This document shows positions 29,233-37,915 of a DNA stretch of 64,000 nucleotides, piece after piece. How positions within the stretch are numbered: the stretch's first letter is position 1; the number at the start of each line of letters is the position of its first letter. The stretch comes from Alteromonas australica. GTDB taxonomy: Bacteria; Pseudomonadota; Gammaproteobacteria; Enterobacterales; Alteromonadaceae. Both the position numbers and the translations under genes were made by a program. The DNA lies in NCBI RefSeq assembly GCF_000730385.1, contig NZ_CP008849.1, forward strand, positions 2,728,001 through 2,792,000. Reading direction: 5' to 3'. The notes beneath the pieces were generated by a model that worked only from the letters and a program-made list of their open reading frames with translations, had not been told where the DNA came from and ran no database searches.

Positions 29233-30000
29233 ATGAAATCATTTCGTTTACTAGCCCCAGTAGTATTGGGTGCTATGGTGTCAGTTGCAGGTTGTAGCTC
29301 CTCTGCCGACAATGAAGAAAAAGCCGTTTTGGCTAATATGGGCGCGCAGCAATTGTACGAGCGTGCTAAACAAAGTATGGAAGTAGGAAACTTTAGTGCC
29401 GCTGCTCAAACCCTAAGCGCACTAGATTCTCGCTATCCATTTGGTCCCCTTTCACATCAAGTTCAATTAGATCTGATTTACAGCTATTACAAATCAGGTA
29501 AGAATGAAGAAACCATTGCCACCATCGACAGGTTTATTCGATTAAACCCGAACCATTCTGATGTGGACTATGCATACTACATGCGCGGCCTGACCAACAT
29601 GGAGGCCGACAGTAACTTGTTTCAAGAACTGATGAATATCGATCGTACCGATCGTGACCCTTCTATGTCTCGTGAAGCGTTCGAAGATTTTAGACGACTT
29701 ATTCAACAATATCCTGAAAGTAAATATGCGGTCGATGCCCGCAAACGTATGTTGCATATTAAAGATCGTTTAGCACGATACGAAATTGCGATTGCCCGTT
29801 TTTACATGCGCAGACAAGCATACGTAGCCGCGGCAAATCGTGGGCGCTACGTTCTTGAGCACTTCCCTGATACGACTCAGGTTCAACAAGCGCTGGAAAT
29901 CATGGTGTCTAGCTATGAGCAGTTAGGGTTAGATGAACTTCGTGAAAACGCATTAAAGACGTTGCGTTTAAACTATCCTGATAGCGAATACATTAGCTAA
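29233..30000 (+). CDS. bamD: Outer membrane protein assembly factor BamD
   Basis: 255-residue lipoprotein with a lipobox VAGC (Cys21) after a short signal peptide. Five TPR-like repeats follow (LYERAKQSMEVGNFSAAAQ; GPLSHQVQLDLIYSYYKSG; YAYYMRGLTN). It is the essential scaffold of the BAM complex at the inner face of the outer membrane. Divergent from rluD and followed by a strong terminator. Confidence 0.97.
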   Translation: MKSFRLLAPVVLGAMVSVAGCSSSADNEEKAVLANMGAQQLYERAKQSMEVGNFSAAAQTLSALDSRYPFGPLSHQVQLDLIYSYYKSGKNEETIATIDRFIRLNPNHSDVDYAYYMRGLTNMEADSNLFQELMNIDRTDRDPSMSREAFEDFRRLIQQYPESKYAVDARKRMLHIKDRLARYEIAIARFYMRRQAYVAAANRGRYVLEHFPDTTQVQQALEIMVSSYEQLGLDELRENALKTLRLNYPDSEYIS

Positions 30001-30013
30001 GCAGTAAACATAC

Positions 30014-30045
30014 AAAAAAGCGCACTTTGAAGTGCGCTTTTTTTT
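30014..30045 (+). terminator. Terminator between bamD and the anti-sigma gene
   Basis: Stem AGCGCACTT / AAGTGCGCT (30019-30027 / 30030-30038) flanked by A6 and T8; works for bamD and probably for the convergent chrR-like gene. Confidence 0.92.
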
Positions 30046-30058
30046 GGGAAAAATAAGG

Positions 30059-30847
30059 TTATCGAAAGAATAGATGACTAAAGGGATTTAATAACCGCGC
30101 GATGCCCGACGTAAAATGTAATGGTTGATCGACAATACTGAATACAAGACAGCCATCTTTGGCATCAGCCCGTGGCGTATGTGTATTTTGGCCGTCCATG
30201 AAGATAAAATCGCCGGTGTCGTATTTATTCAGGCCATCACTAAATTCACCATCAATAACCAATGTATATTCTGTGCCTCTGTGTGTGTGTTCTGGCACAC
30301 TTCCACCTTGACCCATAAATATAAAGTTAGCAACGCCTTGATTACCTAAATCTACCGGTGCTTGCCAAAGTTTTCCAACCAAACTAGACCAGTTACCGGT
30401 TTTACCCACATATCGTCGTAAGGTTCGGGGAACAGTAAAAACTCGGCCATCTAATTCAATTTTATGCGTATCAGCTTCAGACCCAGAAGACACGTTAGCT
30501 GGGCTGCGGGTGCCCCGTGACTGAACCTTGCCATCCACTGACTTCGCATCTGGCATTTGAATAATATTCGCTAACATGTTGTCAAACATGGAGGAAGACG
30601 ACACTAGGGAACTTGTTGAGTAACGTGGGGAGGCGTCAGCGAATGAAAACCCACTTGCCTCTTCTCTAGCGGGAAGCAGGTTTTCTTCAAACAGTTCAGA
30701 TGCCAGTCGTTCAGTTTCAACCTCTACCACACGCTGACACAAAGGGCACATGTCACAATGCGCCGATACCATAATCGAGACGGCTGGTGATAAACTGCCT
30801 TCAACAAAATTAACCAGTTGCTGATTGCTTGGGTGAAACCTAATCAT
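30059..30847 (-). CDS. chrR: ChrR-type anti-sigma factor with C-terminal cupin
   Basis: 262 residues. The N-terminal zinc anti-sigma domain has the HxxxCxxC motif (H31 in AHCDMCPLC). A linker of about 70 residues leads to a cupin domain (about 150-255: PEHTHRGTEYTLVIDGEFSD; DGQNTHTP) that binds zinc in ChrR. In Rhodobacter, ChrR holds the ECF sigma factor inactive until singlet oxygen triggers its proteolysis. It starts 8 nt after the sigma gene, so the two are coupled. Confidence 0.9.
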   Translation of the reverse strand: MIRFHPSNQQLVNFVEGSLSPAVSIMVSAHCDMCPLCQRVVEVETERLASELFEENLLPAREEASGFSFADASPRYSTSSLVSSSSMFDNMLANIIQMPDAKSVDGKVQSRGTRSPANVSSGSEADTHKIELDGRVFTVPRTLRRYVGKTGNWSSLVGKLWQAPVDLGNQGVANFIFMGQGGSVPEHTHRGTEYTLVIDGEFSDGLNKYDTGDFIFMDGQNTHTPRADAKDGCLVFSIVDQPLHFTSGIARLLNPFSHLFFR

Positions 30848-30855
30848 CTACTTTC

Positions 30856-31467
30856 TTATTCACTGTCGTGTAACATACCTTTAAGGCGTTGCAAGGCCAA
30901 ACGAGTTCGCGATTTAACGGTGCCTAAAGGAATCTCTAATTCGTCTGCAACTTCTTGCTGTGATTTACCGTCTATGTATATTGATTCAATCACGGCTTGC
31001 TGCTTACTTGGCAACGCTTCGAACAAATGACCAATTTGCTCTAATGTCACTTGTTCGTCAAGAGGGGCTTCGTTCAAGTCAGCAGTTTGCTCGCAAAGCA
31101 CTGGCCACAAATCGTCTGAACACACATCTTCTTTACGATTCTGTAACTTGCGTAACATGTCGAAACGAATGTTACGTGCAATGGTGAAAATCCACGTAGA
31201 AGGCGAACCTTTTTCAGCGTTAAATAAGTGCGCTTTCTGCCAAACATTCGACATAGTGTCTTGCACTAACTCCATCGCTAAAGCTTCGTTGCCCATTTGT
31301 TTAAGAGCATAAGAACGTAAGCGAGGTGCGAAGTAATTGAATACGCGAGAAAATGAACGCTTACATCGTTTGTCGGCTACAGCGACAAGGTAATCCGACA
31401 TTTCTACTGCACATTCTTTAGGCTTAATGGCACTGTTGCTTTGTTCCAATGGAATTCCAACTAACAT
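30856..31467 (-). CDS. rpoE: ECF sigma factor of the RpoE/ChrR (ECF11-like) type
   Basis: 203 residues. Region 2 includes NYFAPRLRSYALKQMG and AMELVQDTMSNVWQKA; region 4 is QQEVADELEIPLGTVKSRTR. Paired with a ChrR-type anti-sigma, it should control a singlet-oxygen/photooxidative response. A matching promoter is seen upstream of the lipid operon at 32273. No such promoter was found upstream of this gene itself, only a palindrome at 31549-31566. The symbol rpoE here means the Rhodobacter-type factor, not E. coli envelope-stress sigma-E. Confidence 0.9.
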   Translation of the reverse strand: MLVGIPLEQSNSAIKPKECAVEMSDYLVAVADKRCKRSFSRVFNYFAPRLRSYALKQMGNEALAMELVQDTMSNVWQKAHLFNAEKGSPSTWIFTIARNIRFDMLRKLQNRKEDVCSDDLWPVLCEQTADLNEAPLDEQVTLEQIGHLFEALPSKQQAVIESIYIDGKSQQEVADELEIPLGTVKSRTRLALQRLKGMLHDSE

Positions 31468-31548
31468 ATGATTCGTCCGTTTTTCCGATTTGGTTAGTTT
31501 ATTCTACGGATAAACTAAGAAAACTGTTCGTCATTTTCGGCTAAATCT

Positions 31549-31566
31549 CATTACATTTATGTAATG
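31549..31566. promoter_or_regulatory. Palindrome upstream of the ECF sigma gene
   Basis: CATTACA-TTTA-TGTAATG, a perfect 7-bp inverted repeat 82 bp upstream of the sigma gene start. No T-run follows, so an operator is more likely than a terminator. Confidence 0.4.
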
Positions 31567-31604
31567 TAAATTAAACGTCGTTTTCTTCACTAAAGAGACC
31601 CTTC

Positions 31605-32180
31605 TTATGGGACCAATGCATTGAGGTAATTTAGCAGTTTCGAACAATCATTATGTTGTAAGAATTGCTGCTTTAGCCCGCCATCTACTGGCAAAAGTTC
31701 TAACCAGCGTCGCAGCACCCATAAAGGGTCATTGAATCGCGGGTTGTCGTATAAGCCAGAGATATCCTCATACTTCGCAAAAATCTCTTTAAGACGCTCA
31801 TCCATAGGCGCAATTTTTTTGGGGTCAATATCCTCAGGCCAATCTGACAGCGACGTACATTGACCTAGTCGAAGCCCGTCTGACTCTGAGGTTATATTCG
31901 ACACCTCTACAAGATGAGAACCAGCAACCTTTATGCCAAGCAACCCATCATCCATTAAATCGAAATCGACCACATGCGCAAATGTGCCAATGGGATAAAT
32001 GTGTTCGTTCGCACTTTTATCGCCTTTTGCATTGAGCATACACATAACAAAGCCAGTGTTTTCGGCGCATGCCTGCTTAACCATTCGAATATAACGAGGC
32101 TCAAAAATACGCAAATACATTCTCCCTTCAGGAAGAAGATGCGCGGAAAGCGGAAATAAAGGTACCTGTGATTGGCTCAT
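31605..32180 (-). CDS. Lon N-terminal (LON substrate-binding) domain protein
   Basis: 191 residues containing only the LON substrate-binding domain: VPLFPLSAHLLPEGRMYLRI near the start, then FEPRYIRMV and IYPIGTFAHVVDF. It has no ATPase or protease domain. Stand-alone versions are widespread in proteobacteria and have no firm function. It lies between the ECF sigma gene (same strand) and the ECF-type promoter (other strand), as often seen in sigma/ChrR clusters of marine bacteria. Confidence 0.85.
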   Translation of the reverse strand: MSQSQVPLFPLSAHLLPEGRMYLRIFEPRYIRMVKQACAENTGFVMCMLNAKGDKSANEHIYPIGTFAHVVDFDLMDDGLLGIKVAGSHLVEVSNITSESDGLRLGQCTSLSDWPEDIDPKKIAPMDERLKEIFAKYEDISGLYDNPRFNDPLWVLRRWLELLPVDGGLKQQFLQHNDCSKLLNYLNALVP

Positions 32181-32513
32181 AACAACCTAACTCTTAAACA
32201 CTAAGACCACTACGGCAGTGTGAAGATATTGGATCGCATGAGAAAGAATTTCACACTTTAGTAAGAAGCGAATGATCCTTGCAGGAATGAAAACGGTAAA
32301 AAATCACGTTAAGGTATGTAATTCAGCAGCTTGTCTCACAAACGTTAAACCAACGCCAAGCTCGCCATAAAAACATTTAAATAATAAGTACGCGAAATTT
32401 TACCGAAAAAGCAGCGCTCCTTGCTTGGACGGGTAGAAAATTTGCACCCTAAAGAAAGTTTCACGTGCATTGTAACTGGGTTGTCACCCACGCTTTGTGA
32501 AAACAGGACTAAA
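32181..32513. other. Intergenic region with divergent promoters
   Basis: About 333 bp between the Lon-N gene (minus) and the NTF2-like gene (plus). It holds the ECF-type promoter at 32273-32302. An in-frame ATG at 32421 would lengthen the NTF2-like protein by 31 residues but lacks a ribosome site. Confidence 0.6.
32273..32302 (+). promoter_or_regulatory. Candidate ECF11-type promoter of the lipid-modification operon
   Basis: TGATCC (32273-32278), 18-nt spacer, TAAAAA (32297-32302). RpoE/ChrR-type sigma factors recognise TGATCC-N18-TAAGA-like sites. The predicted leader is about 200 nt. Confidence 0.55.
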
Positions 32514-32945
32514 ATGAATGTAATCGACCGTTTCTGTCATATTTACTCAGACATCACGCAAATTAGCCCAGATGACTTGGCCACTATATATGGACGTGAT
32601 GTGGTATTTATCGACCCCATTACTACCCATAAGGGTATTGATGACGTAAAGCGGTACTTTGAAAATTTACTTGGCCAAGCGCAAAGCTGCAAATTTGATA
32701 TATCTGCCATTTTGCCTACAACAGATAATGATGCCGGTGTTACGCACTGTGTAAGTTGGACCATGCACCTTACGCTGAAAACCGGTAACAAGTACATTAA
32801 CGTTGATGGTATCACTCAACTCAAAGTGGTTGACGATATTGTTGTCTATCACAAAGACTATTATGACTTAGGTGAAATGGTTTATGAGCATATTCCTCTA
32901 TTGGGATATTTTGTAAAGAAAATAAAAACAAGGCTAGCCAAATGA
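32514..32945 (+). CDS. NTF2/SnoaL-like protein, first gene of the ECF-controlled operon
   Basis: 143 residues from the ATG at 32514, which has AGGA about 8 nt upstream. The cone-shaped NTF2 fold is suggested by the N-terminal helix (IDRFCHIYSDI), YGRDVVFIDPI, GIDDVKRYFENL and VDGITQLKVVDDIVVYHKDY. Proteins of this type next to SDR/FAD/CFA genes are part of the RpoE/ChrR regulon in several bacteria but have no defined reaction. The stop overlaps the SDR start by 4 nt. Confidence 0.85.
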   Translation: MNVIDRFCHIYSDITQISPDDLATIYGRDVVFIDPITTHKGIDDVKRYFENLLGQAQSCKFDISAILPTTDNDAGVTHCVSWTMHLTLKTGNKYINVDGITQLKVVDDIVVYHKDYYDLGEMVYEHIPLLGYFVKKIKTRLAK

Positions 32946-33658
32946 AAAAGATGCTCATCACAGGCGCCACATCAGGCATAGGAAAAGCGCTCGCTATCTA
33001 TGCTGCAGACAAGGGATACCAGGTTATCGCATGTGGCAGAAATGAAGAGGCGTTAAATACGTTGTCTAAGCATCGAAGTATTACTTCCCTTAAATTTGAC
33101 GTGACCTCAGAAGAAGAAACTGCCGCCGCCCTAGGCCAAATCACTTGTGATATTGCCGTGCTCAACGCTGGTACCTGTGAATACGTTGACATAGACAGCT
33201 TTGAACCGGCCATGTTTAGACGGGTTTTTGAACCGAATTTTTTTGGTGTTATTCATTGTGTTAACGGCTTACTTCCACAATTGCAGAAAGGCAACAAGCT
33301 GGTCATTGTGGACAGTATGGCACGTTTACTTCCGTTTACACGAACGCAAGCCTACGGCGCAAGTAAAGCGGCGTTGCACTACTTCACCAAGAGTCTAGAG
33401 GTTGACCTACATGATAAAGGCATTGTCGTTCAGGCAGTTTCACCAGGATTCGTAGAAACCCCGCTGACTGATAAAAACGATTTTGATATGCCAATGAAAA
33501 TTTCTTCTGAAGAGGCTGCAAAAGCCATGTTGAAAGGCATAGAAAGCCATAAACAAACCATATTCTTTCCACGCGTCTTCGGGTTTATGTTGCGGTTTAT
33601 GCATGTGCTACCGCAGTCTATTCAGAAACGATTGTCGTTGTCGATGCGAGAAAAATAG
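32942..33658 (+). CDS. SDR family NAD(P)-dependent oxidoreductase
   Basis: 238 residues. The Rossmann motif TGATSGIG lies near residue 8, LNAG near 75, and the catalytic tetrad is represented by S (VDSMARLLPF) and YGASK. Substrate is unknown; by context it acts on a modified lipid or an oxidation product. It is translationally coupled to the upstream NTF2-like gene. Confidence 0.93.
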   Translation: MKKMLITGATSGIGKALAIYAADKGYQVIACGRNEEALNTLSKHRSITSLKFDVTSEEETAAALGQITCDIAVLNAGTCEYVDIDSFEPAMFRRVFEPNFFGVIHCVNGLLPQLQKGNKLVIVDSMARLLPFTRTQAYGASKAALHYFTKSLEVDLHDKGIVVQAVSPGFVETPLTDKNDFDMPMKISSEEAAKAMLKGIESHKQTIFFPRVFGFMLRFMHVLPQSIQKRLSLSMREK

Positions 33659-33687
33659 TCGTACCTCATTACAAGAGAACAATAAAA

Positions 33688-34950
33688 ATGAAAAAAAGAA
33701 TAGCCATTGTCGGCACAGGGATTTCAGGGCTAACCACTGCTTACCTTCTTAATCAAGAGCACGACATTATTGTGTATGAGGAGAATGACTATATTGGCGG
33801 CCATACTGCCACCAAAAAAGTACAAGAAAGCGGCAAGACCTTAAATATTGATACCGGGTTTATTGTGTTTAATGATTGGACATACCCCAATTTTATCGCG
33901 TTGATGAATAAGCTTGGCGTTGATTACCAACCTACAGAAATGAGCTTTTCTGTTACCAGTGAAAAAGCAAACTTAGAATATAATGGTAATACGTTAAACA
34001 GCTTGTTCGCGCAAAGACGGAATATTTTACGTCCTCGGTTTTGGCGTATCATTGGCGACATTCTAACCTTCAATAAAGCGTGTAAGCGTATGGTGGCAAA
34101 GAAGCGCGACACCGAAGGCTTAACCCTAAACGATATTATTGAAGAACTAGGTTTAAGCGACGACTTCGCCCGCTATTACATTTTACCCATGTGCGCTGCT
34201 ATATGGTCGGCCACGTTGGCGCAAACTCGACAATTCCCGCTTACGTTCTTCCTTCAGTTTTTTAACAACCACGGCTTACTAAACATTAACGACAGACCGC
34301 AATGGTACACAATTAAAGGCGGGTCCAATCAATACATCCCGCCACTGACCGCCAGTTTCAAAGATAAAATCAAGCTATCGTGCGGTGTACAATCGGTGGA
34401 TAAAAAAGAGGAGTATTGGTTTGTTAAAGATAAACAAGGTAATACAGAGCGCTTTGATGAAGTGGTGCTTGCGTGTCACAGTGACCAAGCCCTTCGGATG
34501 TTAGGTTCACCCTCCCCTGCCCAGCAGGAAATTCTGAGCGCCATTCCCTACGCCGCCAATGATGTGATACTGCACAAAGATAAAGATCAGTTACCGAAAC
34601 GTAAACTCGCGTGGGCCAGTTGGAATTACAGGCTCAATGATGAAGCTAATGAAGAGCAACAGCCGGCGTCAGTGACGTACAACATGAATATTTTGCAAAA
34701 ACTCGATGCGAAAAATGAGTATTGCGTCACCCTGAATAAAAACGACATCACCGCGTCAGATATCATTGGCCAATATAGCTACGCACATCCTCAGTACAGC
34801 GAAGCAATGGTTAAAGCTCAGCAACGTAGGCTGGAAATATGCGGCCAAGACGGCCTGCATTTTTGCGGCGCTTATTGGTACAGCGGGTTTCATGAAGACG
34901 GTGTAAAAAGCGCCCTTGATGTGTGCGCACGGTTTGGAGCGCGCTTGTAA
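33688..34950 (+). CDS. FAD-dependent oxidoreductase (amine-oxidase-like) of the CFA cluster
   Basis: 420 residues. The dinucleotide-binding motif VGTGISGLTTAYLL spans residues 7-20, followed by VYEENDYIGGHTATK. The family (NAD(P)/FAD-dependent, COG2907) is nearly always beside DUF1365 and a cyclopropane-fatty-acid-synthase-type methyltransferase, as here. Its role in making modified membrane fatty acids is inferred from that context. The stop overlaps the next start (TAATG). Confidence 0.93.
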   Translation: MKKRIAIVGTGISGLTTAYLLNQEHDIIVYEENDYIGGHTATKKVQESGKTLNIDTGFIVFNDWTYPNFIALMNKLGVDYQPTEMSFSVTSEKANLEYNGNTLNSLFAQRRNILRPRFWRIIGDILTFNKACKRMVAKKRDTEGLTLNDIIEELGLSDDFARYYILPMCAAIWSATLAQTRQFPLTFFLQFFNNHGLLNINDRPQWYTIKGGSNQYIPPLTASFKDKIKLSCGVQSVDKKEEYWFVKDKQGNTERFDEVVLACHSDQALRMLGSPSPAQQEILSAIPYAANDVILHKDKDQLPKRKLAWASWNYRLNDEANEEQQPASVTYNMNILQKLDAKNEYCVTLNKNDITASDIIGQYSYAHPQYSEAMVKAQQRRLEICGQDGLHFCGAYWYSGFHEDGVKSALDVCARFGARL

Positions 34951-35672
34951 TGGAGAGTGCACTTTATCAAGGTAAGGTGTACCACCAGCGCTTTTTGCCC
35001 ACTCAGCATAAGTTTGACTATGACATCTACTTATTCTGGCTTCAGTTAGATGAGATAGACGAATTAAACACGCAACTGACACACTTTTCTTCTCGGTCAC
35101 GTGCTCGAGTGCAATTTAAACGCAGCGATTATTTAGGCCCCAGCGACATTCCGTTGTCTTGTGCGGTAAGGCAAAAAATGACCTCCTTAGGCGCAAAGCT
35201 CACAGATGGTGATGTTTTTATGCTTGGCCAATTAAGGATGTGGGGGCTGTATTTCAGCCCTGTTAATTTTTACTATTTGCGAAGCCCGCAAGGCGCATTT
35301 ACCTATTTGTTAGCCGAGGTAAGCAATACGCCGTGGAACCAACGGCATTACTACTTGGTAGACTTACACACCCAAGACGATACGAAAAAAGCGTTCCATG
35401 TTTCGCCTTTTAACCCCATGGATATGACGTATCAGTGGCAAATTTCGCAACCTGATGCCACATTAAAACTGACTATGAATTGCGTGCGCGAAGACAAAGA
35501 GTTTAGCGCGGGCATCAATTTGTCTCGTTTAACATTAGATAATGCGAATCTAAGGCAGGCAATGAAACGTATACCTAGCATGACAATAAAAACCATGCTT
35601 GGCATTTATTGGCAAGCTTTGAAACTGTTAATAAAGCGCACGCCCTTGTATGACCATCCGGAAAAGAGTTAG
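34950..35672 (+). CDS. DUF1365 family protein
   Basis: 240 residues from the ATG at 34950, which overlaps the upstream stop by one base; an upstream ATG at 34923 lies inside the preceding gene. Typical DUF1365 motifs: ALYQGKVYHQRFLPTQHKF, FSPVNFYYL, EVSNTPWNQRHYY and KAFHVSPFNPMDM. Function is not established; always linked to the FAD oxidoreductase and CFA-like methyltransferase. Confidence 0.92.
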   Translation: MESALYQGKVYHQRFLPTQHKFDYDIYLFWLQLDEIDELNTQLTHFSSRSRARVQFKRSDYLGPSDIPLSCAVRQKMTSLGAKLTDGDVFMLGQLRMWGLYFSPVNFYYLRSPQGAFTYLLAEVSNTPWNQRHYYLVDLHTQDDTKKAFHVSPFNPMDMTYQWQISQPDATLKLTMNCVREDKEFSAGINLSRLTLDNANLRQAMKRIPSMTIKTMLGIYWQALKLLIKRTPLYDHPEKS

Positions 35673-35685
35673 GAATAATAACAAC

Positions 35686-36939
35686 ATGTCTTTTGGTGAA
35701 TCTGTACTTATAGATACTGAACAAGCGTCAGTGATAGATAAAATGTGTCGTAGCGTATTTTTACGCTGCTTAGATAAATTACCCCTCGGTGCATTAACCA
35801 TTTTAGAAAATGGACATAAAGTGGCCCAATTTGGTCTTCCGGATGACACGCTACAGGCAAACGTGAACATTCTGTCTATCAAAGCCTACCGCCAGTTGTT
35901 ACTAGGCGGCAGCGTGGGAGCGGGTGAAGCATTTATGGATGGGCTTTGGGACAGCGACGATGTCACTGCTGTGGTTCAAATTTTCGCGCGTAATTTACCC
36001 ACCCTCGATAAATGGGAAAACAAATTCAAGTGGCTTTCTATGCCACTGTTAAAGTTACAGCACTTCACCAATCGCAACACGCAGTCACAAGCGAAAAAGA
36101 ACATTGAAGCTCACTATGATTTGGGCAATAAACTTTACACCCGTTTTTTAGACCCCACCATGATGTATTCATCGGCAATTTATCCTGACCCCACGGCGAG
36201 CCTTCATGAAGCGCAAAACAATAAGCTCAAAACCATTTGCGATAAGTTGAAATTAACCGAGCACGACCACCTACTAGAAATAGGTACAGGCTGGGGCGGC
36301 CTTGCCGTATTTGCCGCCAAACATTATGGGTGTAAGGTGACCACTACGACCATATCGGAAGAGCAACATGCATGGGCTCAGCAGTGGATTGAAAAAGAAC
36401 AGCTAACGTCGAATATAACCTTATTGAAAAAAGACTACCGCCTACTCGAAGGTAAGTTCGATAAGTTAGTGTCCATTGAAATGATTGAAGCCGTAGGCAA
36501 AGACTACTTGGGTAATTTCTTTGAGAAATGTTCGTCACTGCTTAAAGATAACGGTTTAATGTTATTGCAGTCGATTACTATTGATGACAGACGTTACGAC
36601 AGCTATGCCAATAGTGTCGATTTTATACAGAAATACATATTCCCAGGTGGCTTTTTGCCTTCACAATATCAATTAAATGCCCACCTTAAACGCCACACAA
36701 ACATGATGATTCGCGACTTGCACGATATAGGGTTAGATTATGCCTACACGCTGAATCATTGGTACCAGGCATTTATTTCGGCAAAAGACGCCCTATTGAA
36801 AGACGGGTACGATGAACGGTTTGTTAGAATGTGGACCTACTATTTAAAATACTGCGAAGGGGGGTTCTTAGAGCGCACCATAAGTACAGTGCAATTAGTG
36901 ATTGCTAAACCTCACCATCGCGACATGTTACATCGCTAA
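35686..36939 (+). CDS. Cyclopropane-fatty-acid-synthase-type SAM methyltransferase
   Basis: 417 residues from the ATG at 35686 (AGGA 11 nt upstream); an ATG at 35650 overlaps the previous gene and lacks a ribosome site. The SAM-binding motif LEIGTGWGGLAVFAAKHYG lies near residue 200. CFA landmarks are NIEAHYDLGN, MMYSSAIY, SIEMIEAVG and the C-terminal YYLKYCEGGF. It methylates unsaturated phospholipid acyl chains. In Rhodobacter such enzymes under RpoE/ChrR make furan-type or cyclopropane lipids in response to singlet oxygen, so the product here may not be a simple cyclopropane. Confidence 0.93.
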   Translation: MSFGESVLIDTEQASVIDKMCRSVFLRCLDKLPLGALTILENGHKVAQFGLPDDTLQANVNILSIKAYRQLLLGGSVGAGEAFMDGLWDSDDVTAVVQIFARNLPTLDKWENKFKWLSMPLLKLQHFTNRNTQSQAKKNIEAHYDLGNKLYTRFLDPTMMYSSAIYPDPTASLHEAQNNKLKTICDKLKLTEHDHLLEIGTGWGGLAVFAAKHYGCKVTTTTISEEQHAWAQQWIEKEQLTSNITLLKKDYRLLEGKFDKLVSIEMIEAVGKDYLGNFFEKCSSLLKDNGLMLLQSITIDDRRYDSYANSVDFIQKYIFPGGFLPSQYQLNAHLKRHTNMMIRDLHDIGLDYAYTLNHWYQAFISAKDALLKDGYDERFVRMWTYYLKYCEGGFLERTISTVQLVIAKPHHRDMLHR

Positions 36940-36985
36940 TCCAGATAGGTGAATGCCAAAGCCTCTATCGGTGAGAGACAAACGG

Positions 36986-37915
36986 TTATTCGTCCACCAC
37001 CGATATAGGTTTAGATAACATGGGTTTGCCCTGATTAATATTAATTTCCACACGGCGATTTCGTGCTCTATCAAGGGGCGAAGTTGCATCAGGAACAATA
37101 GGCTGGGTGTCCGCCTTACCCACAACAGACATTCGGCTTTCGTCAAAACCTGAGACAACCCTCATGGTTTCTGCCACCGCAACCGCTCGCTGAGATGACA
37201 AATCCCAATTCGAGCGATATAGCTCGTTGGCAATATGCTGGCCATCACTGTGGCCCGAAATTTCTATTTCCCCAGGCACATCAGCAAGCAACTCACCAAT
37301 TTTTCGCACAATAGGCTTAAATTGTGGCTGCAAGAATGCTGAACCTGCCGAAAATGATCCGTTTTCGCGGATACGAATAGTGATTTGTTGCCCCAAAGAC
37401 TCCATTTCGATTGAGCCATCGAGTATTTGTTTTTCCAACTGCTGAGCAATCTTCTTCATCAGCTCAGCGGTTTCATTTTGTTCCGCCGCTTGCTCTGCGG
37501 AGGAAGACTGATCGGTTGCCGTTTGCTGCGACTGCCCCCCTCGCTGTTCACCCCGTTGCTTTTGGCGCCCGCCAGCAGAGTCTTCATCACCAGCTTGGAA
37601 TTCTAGCATTTGCTGGGTCATATCAATGGTTTGCTGCTGAATGGTATCTATGGGTGATGGATCAGGCTTGCCCGGTCTAAATTCCATAGCAATAACACTG
37701 GTGCCCTTGGGAATATCTTTAACTTCTATTTTATTTTGCACACCAAAGGCAAACTTCATCGAACCGGCGATTTGTTTAAACTTAAGCACATCCATCTCTG
37801 AGAACGACAACAAAAGTACAAAAAAGCACATTAGAAGAGACATAAGGTCAGCAAAGGTGCCCATCCAGGCGGGCAGCCCTTCCGGCGGGCATTTGGGGCA
37901 CTCTTGCTCAGCCAT
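36986..37915 (-). CDS. pomB: Sodium-driven flagellar stator protein PomB (MotB family)
   Basis: 309 residues. One N-terminal span (about 15-40, MGTFADLMSLLMCFFVLLLS) contains the ion-binding Asp in TFADLM. A plug/linker (FKQIAGSMKFAFGVQN) and a Gln/Glu-rich stretch lead to the OmpA-like peptidoglycan-binding domain (about 170-300, ISGHSDGQHIANELYRSNWD; RNRRVEI). It closely resembles Vibrio PomB from memory. It overlaps the pomA stop by one base. Confidence 0.95.
   Translation of the reverse strand: MAEQECPKCPPEGLPAWMGTFADLMSLLMCFFVLLLSFSEMDVLKFKQIAGSMKFAFGVQNKIEVKDIPKGTSVIAMEFRPGKPDPSPIDTIQQQTIDMTQQMLEFQAGDEDSAGGRQKQRGEQRGGQSQQTATDQSSSAEQAAEQNETAELMKKIAQQLEKQILDGSIEMESLGQQITIRIRENGSFSAGSAFLQPQFKPIVRKIGELLADVPGEIEISGHSDGQHIANELYRSNWDLSSQRAVAVAETMRVVSGFDESRMSVVGKADTQPIVPDATSPLDRARNRRVEININQGKPMLSKPISVVDE

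Noticed and set aside
31468-31604. ECF autoregulatory promoter upstream of the sigma gene
   Set aside because: The closest match (TTTATCC with no suitable -10) is too weak.
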